DNA from: an uncultured Pelagibacteraceae bacterium | Lineage (GTDB): Bacteria > Pseudomonadota > Alphaproteobacteria > Pelagibacterales > Pelagibacteraceae | Reading direction: 5' to 3' | Assembly (NCBI GenBank): GCA_902524995.1 | Contig: CABZFJ010000008.1 | Coordinates: forward strand, 1 to 36,464 | Length of the DNA stretch: 36,464 nucleotides | In this document: in pieces, positions 32,320-36,464 of the stretch | Position numbering within the stretch: position 1 is the first letter of the stretch | Layout: every line of letters starts with the position of its first letter | Position numbers and translations under genes: made by a program | Notes under the pieces: model-generated | Told to the model about the DNA's origin: nothing | Database searches by the model: none | Seen by the model: only the letters and a program-made list of their open reading frames with translations

Positions 32320-32788
32320 TCTCGAGATATTTTTTATATCTATCTAAACTTTCTTTAGGCCAAGCAATTTTTGGATCGTACATCTCGTCATAGCAAATAT
32401 TTTTATCTACAATATTTATCCATGGATCTTTACTTTTAACAAATATGTGTGCTTGAGGTGGAAAATGCTCTGGATTAGATAAAGTATTTGTTCTGATACT
32501 TATCCTTTTAACAGCAAATTCATAGTCAGAATAAATGTAGACACCACACTTTTTGCAGAAGTAAATCTTGCAGCTTTTTCCACTACCTGCAATTAACTTT
32601 TTTTCTAAAAGTTCACCTTTAATATCTAATGAATTTTCAAAAATACTTGTATTAACAACAAAAGATGATCCAGTTATTTTCTTACAATCTTTACAATGAC
32701 AAGCATGTGTAAATAAAGGCTTAGATTTAATAGTATATTCAACTTCTCCACAAATACAGTTGCCAGAAATTGGTTTAAAATCTTCCAT
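32312..32788 (-). CDS. GFA-family zinc protein
   Basis: A 158-residue GFA-domain protein with the full zinc pattern: GNCICGE (C11, C13), CHCKDC and FCKKCG. ATG at 32788 is preferred; the TTG at 32800 would add four residues. It is monocistronic, convergent with the GMC gene and divergent from the DMT gene. It is a distant paralogue of the GFA protein at 26261 with a longer C-terminus ending in a Trp/Tyr/Lys-rich tail. The function of this family is mostly unproven. Confidence 0.85.
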   Translation of the reverse strand: MEDFKPISGNCICGEVEYTIKSKPLFTHACHCKDCKKITGSSFVVNTSIFENSLDIKGELLEKKLIAGSGKSCKIYFCKKCGVYIYSDYEFAVKRISIRTNTLSNPEHFPPQAHIFVKSKDPWINIVDKNICYDEMYDPKIAWPKESLDRYKKYLETN

Positions 32789-32850
32789 AGATAATTTCAA
32801 GAGTATCTTATTAATTATGAAGGTTAAAGTTTTTTTGATATAGGTGCGTT

Positions 32851-33798
32851 ATGCAAACAAACGATAATAAAAAGGGTATTTTTTTTATTATGACTGGAAT
32901 GGCCTTTTTTTCCATTCAAGATTCATTGATAAAATTTATTTTTGAAGATATTGCATTATTTGAATTATATTTGGGAAGAACTTTAATACAAGCGACTATT
33001 CTCATATCCTTTTTTTTAATAACAAAAAAAAAAATTACTCTTAAAACTCATTATCCTTTTTTAACTTTAGTTAGGGTTATTTGTTTCTTTTTTGGATTTG
33101 CTTTTTTTTATATTTCTTTAACTTTTATGTCTTTAGCAATGGTTAGTGCATTATTTTTTTCATGTCCTTTCTTTATGTCTATGTTTGCAAAATTTTTCTT
33201 AAAAGAACAAATTGGAATTAGAAGATGGAGTGCAATTGTTGTGGGTTTTATAGGAGTATTAATAGTACTTAATCCAACTTTTGAAGAGTTTAATTTTTTT
33301 AAATTGGCACCTGTAGGATGTGCACTTTGTTATGCATGCTCAATGACAATTACAAAATATACTTCTGATAAAGATAATATTTATACTCAAATGACTTTGC
33401 TTTATATTTTTGCAGTTAGTGTAAGTTTAATTATTTATCTTGTTAGTGGAGATGGTAAATTTAACAATTTTTCTGATCCTACTTTACAATTTATTGTGAG
33501 GGAATGGTTTACTAACCCTTCCGCTTCATGGCCTTACGTATTTGTAATGGGAGTGGTTGCTTCTATATCTTTCTTCTGTGTTTTTTCTGCCTACAGTATT
33601 GCGTCCCCATCCATAATTTCATTATTTGAGTATTCTTATATAATATTTGCTATGATTGCAGGATATATACTTTTTGAGACTATACCAACTCCTCGTACTT
33701 TAATTGGAGCAGTAATTATTATCTCTGCTGGTATATATATATATATTAGAGAAAAAGTTAGAAATCAGATGATAGCGACAGACACCCCAAATAGATAA
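32851..33798 (+). CDS. DMT/EamA-family transporter (paralogue of 18926-19858)
   Basis: A 315-residue ten-TM protein with two EamA repeats. KEQIGIRRWSAIVVGFIGVL matches the same place in the protein at 18926. It keeps the hallmark short loops and a basic C-terminal tail (REKVRNQ). It stands between the convergent-side GFA gene and the subtilase gene, 6 bp before the latter, though the two need not be functionally linked. The substrate is unknown. Confidence 0.85.
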   Translation: MQTNDNKKGIFFIMTGMAFFSIQDSLIKFIFEDIALFELYLGRTLIQATILISFFLITKKKITLKTHYPFLTLVRVICFFFGFAFFYISLTFMSLAMVSALFFSCPFFMSMFAKFFLKEQIGIRRWSAIVVGFIGVLIVLNPTFEEFNFFKLAPVGCALCYACSMTITKYTSDKDNIYTQMTLLYIFAVSVSLIIYLVSGDGKFNNFSDPTLQFIVREWFTNPSASWPYVFVMGVVASISFFCVFSAYSIASPSIISLFEYSYIIFAMIAGYILFETIPTPRTLIGAVIIISAGIYIYIREKVRNQMIATDTPNR

Positions 33799-33804
33799 TA
33801 ATTT

Positions 33805-36464
33805 ATGAGAACTAAGATTTTTTTTATATCGTTAGTACTTTACTTATTAAATTTCAGCAATGCTTTTTCTGTAAATTTCAAAAACTATTTAGAATTAAGC
33901 GCATGTGTTGATGAATATAATAGTTTTACAGGTTACAAAAACAAACTCAATGAATGTTTTAAAAATCAGGGAATAGACGTAGATAGAGACTCATTCAAAC
34001 TAATCGAAAAAAAATCAGGTATTATAGATGACATAATTGAATTAGAATTACCTAACCAAGAAGTTGTGGCCGAAAAAAAAAGTTTTTTAGAAAAATTAAA
34101 AAATTTTGAAAAAAACTTAAATGAAACATTTAATCCTGATTTAGATAAAATTGCTCAAGAAGAAAACATATTTAACAAACCGTCAGTTTTTTCAGATAAT
34201 TATAATGAGGCTCAGAATTTTAATATGGATGATAAAGACTTTAGAAAACTAAATAGACATATCAAAAATAATCCTAATGATATTTATGGACTAACTGAAG
34301 ATATTAATTTTTTAACATTTGAAAAAGGATATTTATCTGAATTTAAAAGACAAGAACTACTTTTAAATATTTATAATTCCTTTGATCCACTTTTATTTAG
34401 CAGTTTAGCAAAAACTAATATTTTTACTGGTACTGCTGGAGGTTCCCAGTTAGGAGTTTTGGCTGTAGTAGGTGGAATTGCAGCTGTTGGTGGAGGTGGA
34501 GGTGGAGGTGGTGGAAATAGTGGATCCTCCGGACCTGCTACAATTTCGTATAGCAAATCATCAAGCAGTATTAGCGAATGTGGAACTTCCATTACTTTTA
34601 CTGCAAATTTAACTAAAGCTCATTCATCTAATGTTTCAATCACTTACAGTACTGGAGGAACAGCGACTGATGGTGTTGATTATAATTTGTCATCAACAAG
34701 TTCTACAATTGTAGCTGGTGGAACTTCTGCATCAATAACATTATCTCCAGTAAATGACACTACTAATGAAACATCTGAAACGGTTATTGTAACAGCTAGT
34801 ACAACAGATGTATCCTCAACCGGTAATACTAGTACTACTATAACTATACATGATTATGTTTTGGCTTGTAATTCAACTGCTTATTCTGAAGATACATCGG
34901 TTCAAAATACTATTAAGAGTAGGTCCGCATGGACTACAGTAGATCAATCTAGTAACAATGTGCACCCTTATGAATTATTTAATTTACATAAAGCTCAATC
35001 TTATAAGGATAGTGGTAGTCAATATTTAACTGGCGAAGGTGAAACAATATTTGTTATAGATGACAAATTTAGTCCTTCTCATGAAACATATGACAATAAA
35101 ACAGTTACTGTAATTGATGTAACTACTCCAAGTACTACATCTTTTAATCATGGAGACCATGTTGCTAGTATAGCTGCTGGAGATATAAATGGGACAACTC
35201 ATGGTGTTGCTCCAGATGCAGATCTTGTATTAGCATCATTTGCAACAAGTAGTATAGCAAATTTAGCTACAGATCTAGATACAGCTAGAACAAATCATGC
35301 ACCTATTGTAGTAAATAATAGTTGGGGTCAACAGGAAGGTTGTAGTGGATCACCTCTTGTGTGTACAAGTGCTGTAGAATTTAATGAAGTTAAAAATGCT
35401 GCTACAAGTAACGGTATTACTTTTAGAGATCAGTTGGCAAATTATTGGGGAGGAGCTTCATCTGTTTCAAGCTTTATAACTGCTCTAGATAATTTTCAGA
35501 ATAATGGAGTTGTTGTTTGGGCAAGTTCGAATTATGTAAACGATAGTGATGTTGGTATGGAAGGTGGACTGCCAGCATACTTCGACGGAACTCAAGACTC
35601 AGTAGATTTATCTGATGCTTGGCTTTCAGTTATGTATGCTGAGTTCACAGGAACCTCATTATCAGGTGCATCAACATCTGATTTTAATAGGTTAGGTAAT
35701 CCTTGTGGGAGTGCTAAAGAATGGTGTCTGGTGGTAGATGATAGGCAGATAGGTGCAGCAGGATGGGTTGATAGTGGTGGCACCAGTCAGTATGCCTCTC
35801 TTAGCGGATCTTCAATGGGAGCTCCACAAGTTTCAGGAATGATAGCTTTGCTTGGTCAAGCTTTTCCAAATCACACCCCCGAACAACTAACTGATAGATT
35901 GCTAGCCTCAGCTAACAATTTATGGTTTACTCCAAATGGAAATACAACATTCACTACACATGGCGCTTCTATTCAACATGGTTATAGTAATGAATGGGGA
36001 CATGGTGTTCCCGATCTTTATGCAGCGTTATCACCGATAACTACTAGTAAAAATCCATTATCATTTGGTGGTGGGGGCGGATCTGGAGGTGGTGGATCTG
36101 GAGGCGGTGGATCTGGTAATACTATGCCTTTTTCAGTAATGAAGAAATATCCAGTTTCACAAACATCATTTACTTCATCTAGCTCATTAGGCAATTCTAT
36201 TTCTAATGGACTAAAAAATAAATATACCTATGCGTACGATGCCCTTCATGGTGGTTTCAAATTATATTTATCAGATTTTATAAATGAAGAAAATTTAGAA
36301 AGCCAAAAAATTGAAATTAATTTAAAAGATGAAATTGAAAAATTGAATAGTTTTGAAACCCACTACAAAATATCCAAAAATGTATTTAAAGGAGAATTTT
36401 TAAATTTAAAAAATCAATATAATTATGGCTCTAGCATAACATTAGATATCCCAAGTTTAGCTAT
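33805..36464 (+). CDS. Secreted S8 subtilase with Calx-beta-like domain and glycine linkers, 3' truncated by window
   Basis: At least 886 residues, open to the end of the window. A Sec signal peptide (MRTKIFFIS core, cleavage near SNA, residue 20) is followed by a charged region to about 200. A hydrophobic segment GVLAVVGGIAAV (217-228) runs into nine glycines (229-237). A Calx-beta-like domain spans about 243-355 (GTATDGVDYN). The S8 catalytic domain is about 405-745, with D419 (FVIDDKF), H449 (HGDHVASIAAG), oxyanion N576 (VWASSN) and S670 (SGSSMGAPQVSG). A (Gly4Ser)x3 linker is at 756-770, followed by a Lys/Asn-rich part that may lead to an autotransporter barrel, not seen. ATG at 33805 gives the signal peptide. 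It is probably an exported or surface protease. Confidence 0.87.
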   Translation, partial: MRTKIFFISLVLYLLNFSNAFSVNFKNYLELSACVDEYNSFTGYKNKLNECFKNQGIDVDRDSFKLIEKKSGIIDDIIELELPNQEVVAEKKSFLEKLKNFEKNLNETFNPDLDKIAQEENIFNKPSVFSDNYNEAQNFNMDDKDFRKLNRHIKNNPNDIYGLTEDINFLTFEKGYLSEFKRQELLLNIYNSFDPLLFSSLAKTNIFTGTAGGSQLGVLAVVGGIAAVGGGGGGGGGNSGSSGPATISYSKSSSSISECGTSITFTANLTKAHSSNVSITYSTGGTATDGVDYNLSSTSSTIVAGGTSASITLSPVNDTTNETSETVIVTASTTDVSSTGNTSTTITIHDYVLACNSTAYSEDTSVQNTIKSRSAWTTVDQSSNNVHPYELFNLHKAQSYKDSGSQYLTGEGETIFVIDDKFSPSHETYDNKTVTVIDVTTPSTTSFNHGDHVASIAAGDINGTTHGVAPDADLVLASFATSSIANLATDLDTARTNHAPIVVNNSWGQQEGCSGSPLVCTSAVEFNEVKNAATSNGITFRDQLANYWGGASSVSSFITALDNFQNNGVVVWASSNYVNDSDVGMEGGLPAYFDGTQDSVDLSDAWLSVMYAEFTGTSLSGASTSDFNRLGNPCGSAKEWCLVVDDRQIGAAGWVDSGGTSQYASLSGSSMGAPQVSGMIALLGQAFPNHTPEQLTDRLLASANNLWFTPNGNTTFTTHGASIQHGYSNEWGHGVPDLYAALSPITTSKNPLSFGGGGGSGGGGSGGGGSGNTMPFSVMKKYPVSQTSFTSSSSLGNSISNGLKNKYTYAYDALHGGFKLYLSDFINEENLESQKIEINLKDEIEKLNSFETHYKISKNVFKGEFLNLKNQYNYGSSITLDIPSLA
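36067..36114 (+). repeat. Tandem Gly4Ser-coding repeat (natural flexible linker)
   Basis: Codons 755-770 of the subtilase read one Gly, then Gly-Gly-Gly-Gly-Ser three times, with unequal glycine codons (ggt, ggg, ggc, gga) between the units and the same tct codon for each Ser. It links the protease domain to the C-terminal part. The codon mix argues against a very recent simple-repeat expansion. Confidence 0.85.

Noticed and set aside
33028-33038. Long A run in the DMT gene as a second frameshift site
   Set aside because: The reading frame is intact on both sides (ITKKKITLK), so no shift is needed.
34371-34592. Minus-strand open frame with a run of nine prolines
   Set aside because: It is the antisense of the glycine tract in the subtilase; no start context or codon pattern of its own.
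1-36464. tRNA or rRNA genes, CRISPR array, insertion sequence, phage genes
   Set aside because: Gaps are too short, no transposase or integrase motif is present, and no regularly spaced repeats were seen.

Overview
This is a compact, AT-rich stretch with gene gaps of mostly 0-120 bp, many overlapping stop/start codons and almost no Shine-Dalgarno sites. It carries osmolyte and methylated-compound catabolism genes plus many ABC and DMT transporters. That combination suggests a genome-streamlined marine alphaproteobacterium of the SAR11/Pelagibacterales or AEGEAN-169 kind; this assignment is inference, since no rRNA or other marker is present. No tRNA, rRNA, CRISPR array, insertion sequence or prophage gene was seen. 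No gap exceeds 120 bp, so there is no long gene-free stretch.

Layout. (A) 1-3444, plus strand: the 3' end of a TPP-dependent enzyme, a transthyretin/HIUase-like protein, a DmdA-like GcvT-family demethylase, and a thiolase split by a -1 frameshift exactly at an A AAA AAG heptamer. (B) 9902-3445, minus strand: a EutA-like Asp/Glu-racemase-fold protein, a DoeA-like creatinase-fold hydrolase, then a complete PotABCD-type importer with a stem-loop between the binding-protein and permease genes. (C) 10019-14387, plus strand: aldehyde dehydrogenase, VOC protein, homocysteine methyltransferase-like protein, MsrA and a serine hydrolase. (D) 18887-14389, minus strand: iron alcohol dehydrogenase, amidase, DMT exporter and a second homocysteine/betaine methyltransferase-like protein. 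(E) A DMT exporter at 18926-19858.

(F) 19852-32319 is the most coherent system. A glycine-betaine-type importer (proV, divergent from proW-proX, with ProW a tandem fusion of two permease units) sits beside a gamma-butyrobetaine dioxygenase, an SDR, L-carnitine dehydrogenase, a BKACE-family dehydrocarnitine cleavage enzyme and a betainyl-CoA-type thioesterase. Together these make a plausible complete route: gamma-butyrobetaine to L-carnitine to 3-dehydrocarnitine to betainyl-CoA plus acetoacetate to glycine betaine. A CitE-like lyase, a TauD-like dioxygenase and a GMC oxidoreductase share the thioesterase operon and are not explained by the known pathway.

(G) 32312-36464: a GFA-type zinc protein, another DMT exporter, and the start of a large secreted subtilase with a Calx-beta-like domain, a nine-glycine tract and a natural (Gly4Ser)x3 linker. 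The subtilase runs off the window.

Binding-protein genes are the only ones with strong Shine-Dalgarno sites, which fits high expression of periplasmic receptors in an oligotroph. Assignments rest on motifs and context read by eye; no database search was possible.
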